A DNA stretch of 64,000 bases from a virus. The DNA lies in IMG/VR virus record IMGVR_UViG_3300050343_000258, positions 1 to 64,000 of that record; one strand, given 5' to 3'. A model generated the notes under the pieces. The model searched no databases. It was not told the DNA's origin and saw nothing but the letters and a program-made list of their open reading frames with translations. The position numbers and the translations under genes are program-made. Below are positions 28,793 to 38,238 of the stretch, one piece after another. The stretch's first letter is position 1. Every line of letters starts with the position of its first letter.

Positions 28793-29998
28793 ATGGGTAT
28801 TTTAAAAGAAATTAAAAAACGTATTTTCCCTACTGTAGTAGCACTCTCGGCTTTGTCTGTGAGTGTTTCTGCTGCGTTTTATTCAGTATCAGGACTTAGT
28901 AAGTTATTTGCGGGAGCAACCTTTGAGGTTATAGTAATGGCGTCATCATTAGAAGTTTCTAAATTAGTTATTGCATCACTATTATATCAATATTGGGGTA
29001 AGATTAATAAATTGTTAAGGTTCTACTTAACTTTGGCTACAATAATATTAGTACTTATTACTTCTGCAGGTATCTATGGATTCTTATCTGCGGCATATCA
29101 AGAGACGGCGACTAAGTCGGGTATTGTTGATAAGAGAGTTGAAGTTTTAGAACTTAGAAAAAATAGATTTATAGATAGTAGAGATTACTTAATGACTGAA
29201 AAGGGGGTCTTAGATAAAAGTATTTCAAGTCTTAGAGATGGTCTATCTAACAATATTATCCAGTATAAAGATAAAGAAACGGGTCAAATAATTACCACAA
29301 CTTCTTCAAGTACAAGAAAGGCATTACAAAATGAGTTAAATACTGCGGTGGCACAAAGAGATAAAATATCTATTAGGTTGGAGACCGCTACCGATTCAAT
29401 TAACGGTATCGATATTAAAATTTTAGATACTGAGAGTAGTGCTGAAATAGCAAGTGAATTAGGTCCTTTAAAATATTTAAGTGAATTAACAGGTAAACCT
29501 ATGAATATTATAATTAACGTACTTTTGTTAATTATTATCTTTGTATTTGACCCATTAGCAATTTCATTAGTAATTGCATCTAATTTCATGTTTAATCAAT
29601 TAAAACGTAAAAATGAAAATGAGGATACAGAAAAAGATAATTTAGTAGGTAATCCCATAGAAATATCAAAAGAGGCGGGTAAAATTGAAAAAGAGTTACT
29701 TAATGATGAACCCAAACCTTTAGAGGTTTCTGACGAATTACTAAGTAGATTAGAAAAAGAATTAGGTAAAATAGACACCAAAGAGACTGAAAATGAAAAA
29801 AGTATGGTGATAACTGATGATTTATTGAAAAAAATTGATAAATTATCACAAGTGATTGATTTGGAAAGTGACGTAGAAGAACAATCAGAGAATATAGAAA
29901 AAAAAGAGAATAATAAAGTCACTCCACAACCAAATAAACGTATTCTAACATATAGAAGGAGAGATGGCGGTGAAAATTCAAAAACTGATAGGACTTAA
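28793..29998 (+). CDS. Multi-helix membrane protein with coiled coil
   Basis: A 401-residue protein. Three hydrophobic segments occupy about residues 12-110 (including VVALSALSVSVSAAFYSV and TLATIILVLITSAGIYGFL), a coiled coil of about 110 residues follows, and a fourth membrane helix is at about 238-265 (IINVLLLIIIFVFDPLAISL). The C-terminal 130 residues are acidic and soluble. It starts the group ending in amidase and spanin-like genes and overlaps the amidase by 35 bases. A holin-like or membrane-anchoring role is possible but it is long for a holin. Confidence 0.5.
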   Translation: MGILKEIKKRIFPTVVALSALSVSVSAAFYSVSGLSKLFAGATFEVIVMASSLEVSKLVIASLLYQYWGKINKLLRFYLTLATIILVLITSAGIYGFLSAAYQETATKSGIVDKRVEVLELRKNRFIDSRDYLMTEKGVLDKSISSLRDGLSNNIIQYKDKETGQIITTTSSSTRKALQNELNTAVAQRDKISIRLETATDSINGIDIKILDTESSAEIASELGPLKYLSELTGKPMNIIINVLLLIIIFVFDPLAISLVIASNFMFNQLKRKNENEDTEKDNLVGNPIEISKEAGKIEKELLNDEPKPLEVSDELLSRLEKELGKIDTKETENEKSMVITDDLLKKIDKLSQVIDLESDVEEQSENIEKKENNKVTPQPNKRILTYRRRDGGENSKTDRT

Positions 29999-30563
29999 AC
30001 CTATTGGTAATTATAAAAAAAAGAAACAAATACTATTAACACATACGGGTCGTAACGCTAAAGATTATTTAAATAGTCTTAGATATCGAATGAGTGGTAA
30101 ATATAATAAATTACCTCATTATGTGATTTCAAGAGAGGGTGAGGTACATGAAATTATACCACCTGAAACCTATAGTAATTATATGGATGTAAAGTCCCAT
30201 AATAAATCTACAATAGTTATATCATTAGAAAATTTAGGGTGGTTACGTAAAAACCCATTAGTTGGTGGTTACATTAACTGGATTGGTAATATTTATAAAG
30301 ATAGGATATATGAGAGGAAGTGGAGAGGTTACTTTTTTTGGCAACCTTACACTGATAAACAAATTGAAACTTTATCTGTATTAGTTAATCAGTTATGTGC
30401 TGACTTCAATATACCTACGACCTTTATTGGTCATAATGTTAAAGTGGATAAGATTGAGAAATTTCATGGTATAGCGTCTTACAGTAATTACTATAGAGAA
30501 CGAACCGATTTAAATCCATCTTTTAACTTTGAAGAGTTTATAAAAAAAATAGAAAATGAGTAA
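29964..30563 (+). CDS. N-acetylmuramoyl-L-alanine amidase (endolysin)
   Basis: A 199-residue type 2 amidase. The first zinc ligand is in ILLTHTGRN, the family's central Tyr/Glu region is visible as HYVISREGEVHEIIP, and the later ligand region is FIGHNVKV and KFHGIASYSNYYRERTDLNP, corresponding to the usual His and the TDPGP-like segment. It cleaves the amide between muramic acid and L-Ala in peptidoglycan. No signal peptide is visible, so it needs a holin or similar for export. Neighbouring genes are a membrane protein upstream and a spanin-like gene downstream, forming a lysis cassette. Confidence 0.75.
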   Translation: MAVKIQKLIGLKPIGNYKKKKQILLTHTGRNAKDYLNSLRYRMSGKYNKLPHYVISREGEVHEIIPPETYSNYMDVKSHNKSTIVISLENLGWLRKNPLVGGYINWIGNIYKDRIYERKWRGYFFWQPYTDKQIETLSVLVNQLCADFNIPTTFIGHNVKVDKIEKFHGIASYSNYYRERTDLNPSFNFEEFIKKIENE

Positions 30564-31146
30564 TCAATACGATGAATTAAAGAATTTACTGAATGTATCT
30601 AGAAATATGTTAGGTAAAAATGACCTTACAGAGTCAAGAAAAGTTTTAACAAAAAACGGCCTTATTAGTGAACAAGAAATAGAAGATGATGGTGCAACAA
30701 ATATCGAGGTAGATTCTGAACAAGAAATTGAGGTACAAACTACCCCTGATGAAGATAAAAGTAAATCATATAGAGTGTCTGGTGGATTAATTACTTTACA
30801 CGGTAATACCAAACAAGAACTAGAACTCTCAACAGATGAGAAAATATCTTTTCAAGAAACTATGGACGAATTTGTAAATGAAGTATCTGATTTATCTGAT
30901 TTCGGCACATTAAATTTATATCCAAATAATGTGGATTGGTCAGGTAAAGTAATAGACTACGATGTTGAATTTTACTTTTCAATAGGCGAAGACAACGGAG
31001 TATATATCAATGGAGATATGATTAAATTAGATGATGGTTTAGTGGAGTTAATTAATAAACTTACCTCTTTCTATGACAAATTTAAAGCTAAGTGGGCTAA
31101 AGTACTTTCACAAAGAAAGAAAACAAAAAATATAGATGCGGTATGA
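30556..31146 (+). CDS. Hypothetical acidic protein in lysis region
   Basis: A 196-residue protein, mostly acidic and polar, with N-terminal helix (DELKNLLNVSRNMLGK) and a C-terminal folded part (FGTLNLYPNNVDWSGKVID). It overlaps the amidase by 8 bases and the next gene by 4. No family recognised. Confidence 0.5.
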   Translation: MSNQYDELKNLLNVSRNMLGKNDLTESRKVLTKNGLISEQEIEDDGATNIEVDSEQEIEVQTTPDEDKSKSYRVSGGLITLHGNTKQELELSTDEKISFQETMDEFVNEVSDLSDFGTLNLYPNNVDWSGKVIDYDVEFYFSIGEDNGVYINGDMIKLDDGLVELINKLTSFYDKFKAKWAKVLSQRKKTKNIDAV

Positions 31147-32042
31147 TTGCATTAACTGGTATCATAAACGTTTTTAATAGTATTTTTGATTTTATCAAGA
31201 AGAACCCTAAGTTTTTTTTAGGGGTTATTTTTGCATTATTAATTGTTTTATTGTTTAAACAATGTGATAACATTAAAGGATTAAAAAATGAAATAGAAAT
31301 TAAAGAAGTTGAATATGAAAATGAAAAAAAACCGTTTCTTTAATAATATCGAAAATTTAAAAGATTCAGTAGAGTTTGTTGAAGAGGATAACGTTTATGT
31401 TAAATCACTTTTAAGGGTTAGAGAAGGTGAATTACAGTTATTAGATAGAAAATTAAATGACGCTAAAATAAACATTCAAGAGTTAGCCGATAAACTCGAT
31501 GAAAACGTAGAGGTTAAAAATATATACGTTACTGATGTGAGTTCAGAGATAGTCACTAATGACGTTATGACAAACATTGAACGTGATAGTGTTGGTAATA
31601 TCGGTTTAGGTATAAAAGATTCCAACCAAATATATACACTTGAGACCCAGAGTTGGTTTAAGTTAAGACCATTTAAAGACTCATTGAAGTTAGAGTTAGT
31701 GGATAGATTTGGTTTCGGAAAATCATCTCAACTAAAACACAATTTAAATTTTTCACTTACATTATCTCAACTTGGAGATGGAGAAATGGGTTAACAAGAG
31801 TAGTTGTACAACCAACAGATAATAATGGGAACCCAATACCTCCAAGTATTTTACAGATACCATTCGTTAATGGTGTAGAATTTATGGATATAAAACCTAA
31901 TATAATACAGTCACCTCCAAAACGTAAAAGTAGAAGGGGTTTTGGTATGTTAATTGGTCCATCATACGGTTTATATAGTATAGATGGTTCGTTTCAACCT
32001 ACATGGGGCATAGGAATAAGTGTAGGTTATAAGATTTTTTAA
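31143..32042 (+). CDS. Spanin-like membrane-anchored coiled-coil protein (two frameshifts)
   Basis: The reconstructed protein of about 298 residues has one N-terminal membrane helix (FFLGVIFALLIVLLFKQC), a coiled coil (about residues 45-120), and a C-terminal domain ending in a beta-rich, glycine/aromatic sequence (RRGFGMLIGPSYGLYS, then GIGISVGYKIF), the last residue Phe being typical of outer-membrane strands. An extra A near 31331 and one base near 31780 break the frame. Inner-membrane anchor, periplasmic coil and outer-membrane-like end adjacent to the amidase suggest a unimolecular spanin. Related Bacteroidetes phages carry comparable proteins of unknown function, so this is inference. 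Confidence 0.5.
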
Positions 32043-32053
32043 TATTTATTAAT

Positions 32054-32302
32054 ATGGCACTAACACAGGCAGACAAAAACGACATCGAGATAATGATAAG
32101 GAAAGAGATAAAAGACTTCCTTGGGTCAACGACTATTAATCAGTTTGAGAAAAAAATTATCGAGAAAATACAAGATGAGATACGTAGAGGTAAAATAACC
32201 AAAGATGTTAGTGAAATAGTTGCTAAGGTTATGAAAGAATTTTATAAAATAATGTGGACTCAAAGAAGTTTTTGGGAACCAAGACTAAAAAATGTTAAAT
32301 AA
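32054..32302 (+). CDS. Hypothetical 82-residue helical protein
   Basis: A mostly helical protein (KNDIEIMIRKEIKDFLG..., KIIEKIQDEIRRGKITKD). It ends KIMWTQRSFWEPRLKNVK, an aromatic-basic tail found in small phage structural proteins. It has TATTTATTAAT directly before its ATG. It overlaps the next start by one base (TAATG). Confidence 0.5.
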   Translation: MALTQADKNDIEIMIRKEIKDFLGSTTINQFEKKIIEKIQDEIRRGKITKDVSEIVAKVMKEFYKIMWTQRSFWEPRLKNVK

Positions 32303-33206
32303 TGGAAAATGTTTCACAACAACTTAAAAAGGAGATAGGTAAATCAATGACTGCGTCTATGGGTAAAAATTACACCGTTCATGGTGATAGTAATTCAGTT
32401 TCTGATTTTATGAATGCGCTAGTAAACTTAAAAAAGAAGTGCAAGAAGATGGTAATGAAGGATGGTCACCTCAAATAGGTAAGACTGAAGGATTAACTAG
32501 TGATACTTTAACTAAAATATTAACTAAAATAGCTAAAGACTTAGATGATGAGATGGAGACATCTAAAGAAGAACCGAATGAAGCAACTAGTGCAGGTTCA
32601 GCCGGTGGTTATGTCGGACCTTTATTTAGTGAGCCTCAAAAAAGAAAAATTAAGGAAGAAAAATTAGAAGGTGGTTTATCTGATGGTATGAGTATTGAAG
32701 ATATGGCATCTCATCACAAAGTTGATGTCGATAGTATTATAGACGCTTTAGAGAAGGGTGTTAATGTTGAATTAGAACATACTACTGAAATGATGGTAGC
32801 TTTTGAAATCGCGATGGACCACATTTACGAGGATTTAAACTACTATAATAACTTAGAGAAGATTGAATCCAAAGAGGCTACAACCTCATCTTCTGTTGGA
32901 GCCTATGATGCACCATTTGGAGGACCAAAAAAGGACCCATTACAAATAGATACGCCTAAGAATGTTTATTCAAAACTTAGGTCAGTTAAAGATAAGAACT
33001 TTCCAAAGTTAGGTGGACCTGGAGGTAAATACGTAAAAATAAAAGATAAGTGTAAGAAGTTCCCTTACTGTAATCAGGGTGACATCAATGCTTTAGAGTT
33101 CTTTGAAAACAATATAGTTAAAGAAGCCATAAAACAAGTATCAAAAAAATATAACTTGGATAGTTCCTTTATTAAAGGAGTTATAATGGAAAAGTTAAAT
33201 AAATAA
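32302..33206 (+). CDS. Probable virion-associated protein with EAT-S-G-Y repeats (one frameshift)
   Basis: The start ATG overlaps the previous stop. A missing A near 32437 splits it; restoring it joins NLKKEVQEDGNEGW. The product of about 300 residues has two copies of a similar motif, NEATSAGSAGGYVGPLF and KEATTSSSVGAYDAPFGG, separated by about 85 residues with an embedded segment IEDMASHHKVDVDSIIDALE, a possible small helix-turn-helix. The C-terminus has two Cys (KDKCKKFPYCNQGD). Motifs like this recur in marine phage virion proteins as far as I recall, but no function is established. Confidence 0.5.
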
Positions 33207-33221
33207 TTGATACTTACCATA

Positions 33222-33230
33222 TATTTATAA
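33222..33230 (+). promoter_or_regulatory. TATTTATAA putative phage promoter
   Basis: Exact TATTTATAA 13 bases before the ATG at 33244, in a 37-base gap between genes. Confidence 0.45.
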
Positions 33231-33243
33231 TAAAAATACTGAT

Positions 33244-34320
33244 ATGAAAGATATTGAAAATATGATTGAAAACCTCGTAGAGAGAGTTCTAAGTGAGGAA
33301 GTCAACAAAAAAGTAAAAGATATAACTGAGTCTGTTTCAACTGAAATTGATGAGATGGAAGAGTACTATGAAGTAGCCAAAAACCGTAAAGAGGAAAGAA
33401 AGGCGACTAAAAAAGATGAACCAAAAGAAGGTATGGGTAAGATGCCTGAGTTAAGAGATAAGTTTGATGGACGTGACTCTAAAGTTGTTGGTGTCTATTC
33501 TGATATAGATAAACAACGTAAAGAGATGGGTGAGGACGAAGTAGAAGAAGGTAACGAATTTAGTGGAGCGAGAGCTAAAGCAATCGAAGACGGTAAAGAC
33601 GAATTCGAAGTTGATGGTAAGACTTATCCTGTAGAGGGTGAAAAAAACGAGTCTAAAAAACAAAGTTTAAAATTGACTGAAGATGAGATGATTGAGTTAA
33701 TCCAACGAATAGTTAAGGAACAAAAAATTTCAGGGATTACAGGTCAAAAAAAGGCAATGAAAACATCTAAGAAAGATAATGAAGATTACATTAAATCAGT
33801 TACTAAAAAAATGAAAGACTATCTTAAAAATGCTGATGAAGGAGAATATGTGGCTGACCCTGAAAAATTTCCAACAGGTAACGGAGATAGAAAAGATGAT
33901 AAGATGATGTATACTGCATCTGATGGTGTTGAGGAGTACATCGACCAAATTGCACGTTCAGGTGGTATGGAAAATTTAGATTATGACCAAATTAAACCTG
34001 ATGAAGAGTGGTTAGATATGAATATTCTTGGTTCCTCAGAAACTGGTAATAATCCCGAATGGGCAAATGCTGTTAAGACAGATACAGGAGAAAAGGTAAA
34101 AGATAGAATGGATAAAAACATTTTAGCTAAACTTAAGAAACAATCATATAACAAAGCACCTCAACCAGTGACTGATTATTCAGGTAAGAAAAAAACAACT
34201 GATAGTATGGCGGGTATCGAGGTTTCAGAGTCTGTTAAAACAGATAAGAAAAAAGAGAGAGTAAATGAAGATATTCATAAGATGAAAAAACTATTTTCAC
34301 ACAATTACAAAACTCAATAA
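33244..34320 (+). CDS. Hypothetical charged protein, probable virion-associated
   Basis: A 358-residue highly charged protein with an N-terminal helix (MKDIENMIENLVERVLSEEV) and a second similar helix inside (LKLTEDEMIELIQRIVKEQK, about residues 143-162). The middle reads KESKK-rich low complexity. The C-terminal half is soluble and unstructured-looking. The N-terminal helix resembles those of the proteins at 27318 (minus strand) and 39262. The gene has a TATTTATAA promoter motif. Confidence 0.5.
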   Translation: MKDIENMIENLVERVLSEEVNKKVKDITESVSTEIDEMEEYYEVAKNRKEERKATKKDEPKEGMGKMPELRDKFDGRDSKVVGVYSDIDKQRKEMGEDEVEEGNEFSGARAKAIEDGKDEFEVDGKTYPVEGEKNESKKQSLKLTEDEMIELIQRIVKEQKISGITGQKKAMKTSKKDNEDYIKSVTKKMKDYLKNADEGEYVADPEKFPTGNGDRKDDKMMYTASDGVEEYIDQIARSGGMENLDYDQIKPDEEWLDMNILGSSETGNNPEWANAVKTDTGEKVKDRMDKNILAKLKKQSYNKAPQPVTDYSGKKKTTDSMAGIEVSESVKTDKKKERVNEDIHKMKKLFSHNYKTQ

Positions 34321-34364
34321 CAAACAAAACTTTATATTTTTTTGGTCCGTTCTATATTTTTACT

Positions 34365-34850
34365 ATGAAAAGATATAGAATGGACCAATTTTTTAAATGG
34401 CTATCTACACCTATGGATAAGGAAGATATCGACACATGGAATCGTGCTAATAATATTATACCTGAATACTGTGACTTATTTGAGGACTTTAGTTTTTCAC
34501 TTTATTACTTAATTAGTGAAACTTACTTAGGGTTTAGTCATGGTGATAGTAATGCGACAAAAATTGGTATAATGAATGATGATAAGTTAGAACACTTTAG
34601 ATGGTGTTTTGATAAAGTTATATTAGATTTCAAAAAGGAAAATATAACATTTAACTTCAGTAGTAATGATTACGACTTTTTTGAATCATTTTATATGGAA
34701 GTGTATTATGAACAGTTAGATGGGGTCGTTAGAGACTCAATAGAGAGCTTCTTACGAGAGTTATTTAATAGGAGAAGAACGATTACCAAACCTGACCTTG
34801 AGATGTTTACTGACCTTTATAAGTCGTTGGAACGTTCAGTACAATTATAA
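34365..34850 (+). CDS. Hypothetical 161-residue protein
   Basis: A helical acidic protein (MDQFFKWLSTPMDKEDIDTWNR). The start follows a TATATTTTTAC element by 3 bases. No catalytic motif. Unknown function; its neighbours are a histone H1-like gene and the acidic protein at 33244. Confidence 0.45.
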   Translation: MKRYRMDQFFKWLSTPMDKEDIDTWNRANNIIPEYCDLFEDFSFSLYYLISETYLGFSHGDSNATKIGIMNDDKLEHFRWCFDKVILDFKKENITFNFSSNDYDFFESFYMEVYYEQLDGVVRDSIESFLRELFNRRRTITKPDLEMFTDLYKSLERSVQL

Positions 34851-34928
34851 TTTTTCCCATTTCTATTTACAATGAGCAATATAAAATTAAGTTTTTTAAA
34901 AACATAAACTATAATAAGATTATTAAAA

Positions 34929-35102
34929 ATGACAAAAACATTAGAAACAATTAAAGAGTTGACGGAAACACTTTCAGTAGATACTAACAAGTTTTACGAA
35001 GGTAATAAATCCGCAGGTGTAAGAGCAAGAAAAGGAGCTCAACAACTAAAAGCTTTACTACAGGATTTGAGAAAAGAAATTTTGGAAGAAAAAAATAAGT
35101 AA
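34929..35102 (+). CDS. Histone H1-like DNA-binding protein
   Basis: A 57-residue protein too short for most gene callers. It matches the Bacteroidetes histone H1-like family (Hc1-like): a first helix (LETIKELTETLSVDTNKFY), the conserved EGNKSAGVRARKGAQQLK core, and a final basic/acidic helix (ALLQDLRKEILEEKNK). The family's typical signature NKxAGxRARKxxxxLexL is fully present. It should bind DNA non-specifically and could compact phage DNA or displace host nucleoid proteins. Start ATG at 34929 gives the expected length. Confidence 0.75.
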   Translation: MTKTLETIKELTETLSVDTNKFYEGNKSAGVRARKGAQQLKALLQDLRKEILEEKNK

Positions 35103-35106
35103 TAAA

Positions 35107-35304
35107 GTGATAGAAACAATAATGACATACATAGCGATTTTTATTGCAGTATTTACATCATTATCAATCATACGATTGTCAGTAAATTTCATAAAGGCCC
35201 TATTATCAACTCCACCTAAAAAGTTCGAGATTGGTGTAGGGTCCTTAATTTACTACGGTCTATGTTTATCCTATTTAATAACATTAATAATTACCGCAAT
35301 ATGA
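35107..35304 (+). CDS. Small two-helix membrane protein
   Basis: Uses a GTG start at 35107, four bases after the histone-like gene. The 65-residue product has two hydrophobic helices (MTYIAIFIAVFTSLSIIR and GSLIYYGLCLSYLITLII) joined by a short basic loop. An internal ATG at 35122 is an alternative start. It overlaps the next gene by 4 bases. Confidence 0.45.
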   Translation: MIETIMTYIAIFIAVFTSLSIIRLSVNFIKALLSTPPKKFEIGVGSLIYYGLCLSYLITLIITAI

Positions 35305-35783
35305 ATACGTACTATAATTTTTTAAATAAAATACAAAAAAATCTAAAGATGGTTAGAATACTGGATACTCATGTTAGTTACGATTTATTATTTTCAAATA
35401 AATGGGTATTACCACGTAATATGGGTAAGGGTATTGAAGTTGTTAAAAATGGTATAGATGGAGACAAGATATCCCTTTCATTTGTTTGTCCAATAAATGA
35501 GACTTCAGTTAATCAACTTGAAGATTTGATTGATAACATAATTAAATCTAACTTAGAGAGAGAAGCTAAAGACAAATTATTTAGAAACAAAGTTCAGGAG
35601 TTAAAGGGTATTTTTGAAAAAGAAAATTTAGAGGACTTACAGAACCTTAAATTTGATGTGGATGAGATAACAAGTATTATAAATTCAAAAGAAATTATAG
35701 ATGGAGAAGATAACAAATCAGGAGATAGAGAAAGAGTTGACTCTACTGAAGTTAGAGAAAAAGAAGTCGATAAGGCAAATTGA
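35301..35783 (+). CDS. Hypothetical 160-residue protein
   Basis: The ATG at 35301 overlaps the preceding stop; an earlier start would run through the membrane gene in another frame. The protein has an N-terminal folded half (MVRILDTHVSYDLLF, ISLSFVCPINE) and a helical charged C-terminal half. It overlaps the next gene by 83 bases, an unusually long overlap for this genome. Confidence 0.45.
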   Translation: MNTYYNFLNKIQKNLKMVRILDTHVSYDLLFSNKWVLPRNMGKGIEVVKNGIDGDKISLSFVCPINETSVNQLEDLIDNIIKSNLEREAKDKLFRNKVQELKGIFEKENLEDLQNLKFDVDEITSIINSKEIIDGEDNKSGDRERVDSTEVREKEVDKAN

Positions 35784-36099
35784 ATCATCTAAAAATACAC
35801 TTATTAAAGACATTCAAGGGTTCGATAAAGAAATGGTGTCAAACACTATCTTCATTGAAAAGAAATATACGTTATGGGAGAGGATAAAAAATTTTAGGGA
35901 TGAGTTAAGTCTTTTAGCTAAGATATCTAATGATATTGAATCTTCTATACTTTCTAAAGGTGATGTAAAAATTATTATTGAGTTAGAGTCATTTGAATAT
36001 AATGAAATAATAAAAAACTTTGCCGCGGTTTATCATAGTAATGATAAATTTAATATTGAAATTTCAGGTATTAACTTTACGTTCGTTTTGAAAAAGTAG
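35701..36099 (+). CDS. Hypothetical 132-residue protein
   Basis: A coiled-coil N-terminal half (EIEKELTLLKLEKKKSIRQI) and a folded C-terminal half. The 83-base overlap with the previous gene makes the start uncertain; a later in-frame ATG near 35833 would shorten it. It ends 23 bases past the end of the convergent minus-strand gene. Confidence 0.45.
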   Translation: MEKITNQEIEKELTLLKLEKKKSIRQIESSKNTLIKDIQGFDKEMVSNTIFIEKKYTLWERIKNFRDELSLLAKISNDIESSILSKGDVKIIIELESFEYNEIIKNFAAVYHSNDKFNIEISGINFTFVLKK

Positions 36100-36721
36100 T
36101 GGTCTGACGATACAGTTTTTTCTTATCAAAACCATTTTTTACTAAAAGATTGTACATCCACTTTCTCTGAGTGGTTGATGTATCTCTTACAAATATAGCA
36201 TCATTTCTCCCATTATTTCTAAAATGATTCTCTAAGGTACTAAGTAAACGATGTGAATCATCTATATTTTTTAAACTAAATACAAAAAACTTATCATTAA
36301 TTTGTATAATTAATTTATTATGAAGAGTGGAGATACTCTTCATTTCTTTTTTTATACAGTATTTTTTAAGTACATCATTAAATGTAATACGATTATTAGT
36401 TGACCAATCGTAAATTTTTTCTTCAATAGAATAAGGAACCATACGTTTTATCATATAATCGGTATCTGAATCCATAAATAATTCAGTGTTCCTACCAAAT
36501 TCATCTTCTTTAAATAACGGTACTTGATATGAATCTTGATTGGTTAATAATCCTAATTCATATGTGACGTACTCGGCATTTTCATAAGTTACTCCAAAGT
36601 CGATATTGTTTTCTTTAATTAATGATTTAAATTTAGTAATTGCGCGTTTCTCTGACTGATAACCTTTGATTATCTTTTTCTTTTTCTTATTCTTAAACAA
36701 TACAATTATATAATTTTGCAT
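36077..36721 (-). CDS. Hypothetical 214-residue phage protein
   Basis: The N-terminus [20 protein letters not shown] with a following helix ([14 protein letters not shown]) resembles conserved uncharacterised proteins of large marine phages as far as I recall. The C-terminal part has [16 protein letters not shown]. Its ATG (36721-36719) shares two bases with the ATG of the DnaJ gene on the other strand, so the two genes diverge from overlapping start codons. Confidence 0.5.
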   Translation of the reverse strand: MQNYIIVLFKNKKKKKIIKGYQSEKRAITKFKSLIKENNIDFGVTYENAEYVTYELGLLTNQDSYQVPLFKEDEFGRNTELFMDSDTDYMIKRMVPYSIEEKIYDWSTNNRITFNDVLKKYCIKKEMKSISTLHNKLIIQINDKFFVFSLKNIDDSHRLLSTLENHFRNNGRNDAIFVRDTSTTQRKWMYNLLVKNGFDKKKLYRQTTTFSKRT

Positions 36722-37658
36722 GAAGGACTATTATCGAATTTTAAATATTAATAAAAACGCATCTCAAGACGAGATTAAAAAAGCGTATAGAAAATTAAGT
36801 AAACAATATCATCCAGATGTAAACCCTCAGGGAGAAGAAAAATTTAAAGACATAGCTGAGGCTTACGATACGTTTTAAGTGACGAAAAAAAACGAAGTCA
36901 GTACGATAACCCTAATCCTTTCGGTGGTCAATTCGGTGGTAATCCTTTAACGATATGTTTAACCAACAAAGAAGACCAACTAAACCTAAAATTAAAGATA
37001 AAGTAATAAGAGTAACTTTAACACCTGAAGAATCATTTGTCGGTATTGAAAAGGAGATAACTTATAAATCTAAGATTTCATGTGAATTATGTGTCGGGTA
37101 CTGGTGGTAAAAAAAATACATGCACAACTTGTGCGGGTAGAGGATTTATAAGACAAAAAATGGGTACAGGTTTTTTCACACAGACAGTGGATACTCCGTG
37201 TCATACTTGTAGAGGAAGTGGACAAATGGTTGTTGACCCTTGTTTAAATTGTAATGGTTCGGGGTCTATCGATAAATTTAAAAATTTAAAGGTAGTCAAT
37301 ACCTAAAGGAGTTGATAGTGGTGATTTCTTAAGGGCGGCAGGTAAAGGAGATTATCTAAATAACATTCAAGGTGACTTATTAGTTCAAATTAATATGATT
37401 AAAAGTAAGTACGAGAAGGTAGGTAAAGATTTAGTTTTTAATTTAAATATAACCCCTATAGATATGTTAATAAATAAAACGTTTAGAGTATCTCATCCTG
37501 ATGGGGATTTAGATATAAATTTACCTAAAAATTTAAGTACAGAAAAACCACTAAGAGTAAAATCTAAAGGATTTGTTACTCAAAGTGGAATTGGGGATTT
37601 CTATATAAAAGTGGGTGTGACTAACAAGTCTATTAGTGATGAGGATAAGGTAAATTAA
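36720..37658 (+). CDS. dnaJ: DnaJ-family co-chaperone (four or more frameshifts)
   Basis: All DnaJ domains are present in order. The J domain has [17 protein letters not shown] with the HPD triplet. A Gly/Phe-rich region follows ([11 protein letters not shown]), then four zinc-finger repeats: [24 protein letters not shown] and CLNCNGSG. The C-terminal substrate-binding part includes [14 protein letters not shown]. Indels fall near 36878, 36950, 37093, 37302 and possibly 37651, with single missing or extra bases in homopolymers. A restored frame after 37651 would end near 37679. It would help fold virion proteins, such as long collagen-like fibres, with host DnaK. Confidence 0.75.
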
Positions 37659-37666
37659 AGGACTTA

Positions 37667-37841
37667 CTAAAATGAATTAATTAAAAGTTGTATTAACTTA
37701 ACAGTTCCATATATACTCGTCGCTAACATATAAAAAGAAAATAATACTACAAACTTTTGACCAACATTTAACCTTTGGCACATGTTTTACATTCTTTTTC
37801 ATTTAATTTCTGTTTGACTTAACATTGTATTCTTTTGACAT
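37667..37841 (-). CDS. Small CxxC membrane protein (two frameshifts)
   Basis: A minus-strand gene missed because two single-base deletions break it. Reading from the ATG at 37841 the sequence goes MSKEYNVKSN, then KLNEKECKTCAKG, then LNVGQKFVVLFSFYMLATSI and a polar tail to a TAG at 37669-37667. The result is about 58 residues with a CxxC motif and one membrane helix. Each join needs one base in a homopolymer. Function unknown. It occupies most of the gap after dnaJ. Confidence 0.4.
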
Positions 37842-37922
37842 AATAATTATTTATATAGGTAGTTTAAGATAAAAATGTGTGATTGTAAATTGCAAAATAG
37901 ATAAGAATACGTAATAATGTTA

Positions 37923-37930
37923 TATTTATA
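37923..37930 (+). promoter_or_regulatory. TATTTATA putative phage promoter
   Basis: TATTTATAG 13 bases before the ATG at 37944, preceded by about 80 bases with no + strand gene. Confidence 0.4.
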
Positions 37931-37943
37931 GTAAAAAAATATT

Positions 37944-38177
37944 ATGAAAAAGATTTTAGATTTTATTAAAAAAGTTTACAACATTATTAAAACATGGATA
38001 ATGTTAAACGGTATTGAAGGTGTTGTTGGATTACTCGCTGGATTAGTACTGTGGGCGTTTGGTTTTAAAATTTACGCAGGTTTCGCTTTTGGTGTGTTTG
38101 CTACAGTAAATTGGAATTTATTTAAAACTAAAGTAATCAAACTTAAAAACCGATTAGAACGGATAGAAATAAACTAG
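37944..38177 (+). CDS. Small membrane protein, holin-like
   Basis: A 77-residue protein with an amphipathic basic N-terminus (MKKILDFIKKVYNIIKTW), two hydrophobic segments (GVVGLLAGLVLWAFGF and YAGFAFGVFATVNW) and a basic tail. It has its own TATTTATA motif and is followed directly by a terminator, so it is a single-gene transcription unit. Size and layout fit a class II holin, but the lysis cassette lies elsewhere, so the call is tentative. Confidence 0.4.
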   Translation: MKKILDFIKKVYNIIKTWIMLNGIEGVVGLLAGLVLWAFGFKIYAGFAFGVFATVNWNLFKTKVIKLKNRLERIEIN

Positions 38178-38201
38178 TTAAGTTCTTTAAAAAATAAATT
38201 T

Positions 38202-38230
38202 AAAACCTCACTTATGTGGGGTTTTTTTTT
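38202..38230 (+). terminator. Intrinsic terminator
   Basis: AAAACCTCAC (38202-38211), loop TTAT, then GTGGGGTTTT with one G-T wobble, followed by a run of T to 38230. It closes the small membrane protein gene and precedes the Dam promoter. Confidence 0.75.
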
Positions 38231-38238
38231 GATTTACA

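Noticed and set aside
30564-30812. Minus-strand frame inside the lysis region
   Set aside because: No motif and fully overlaps a real + strand gene.
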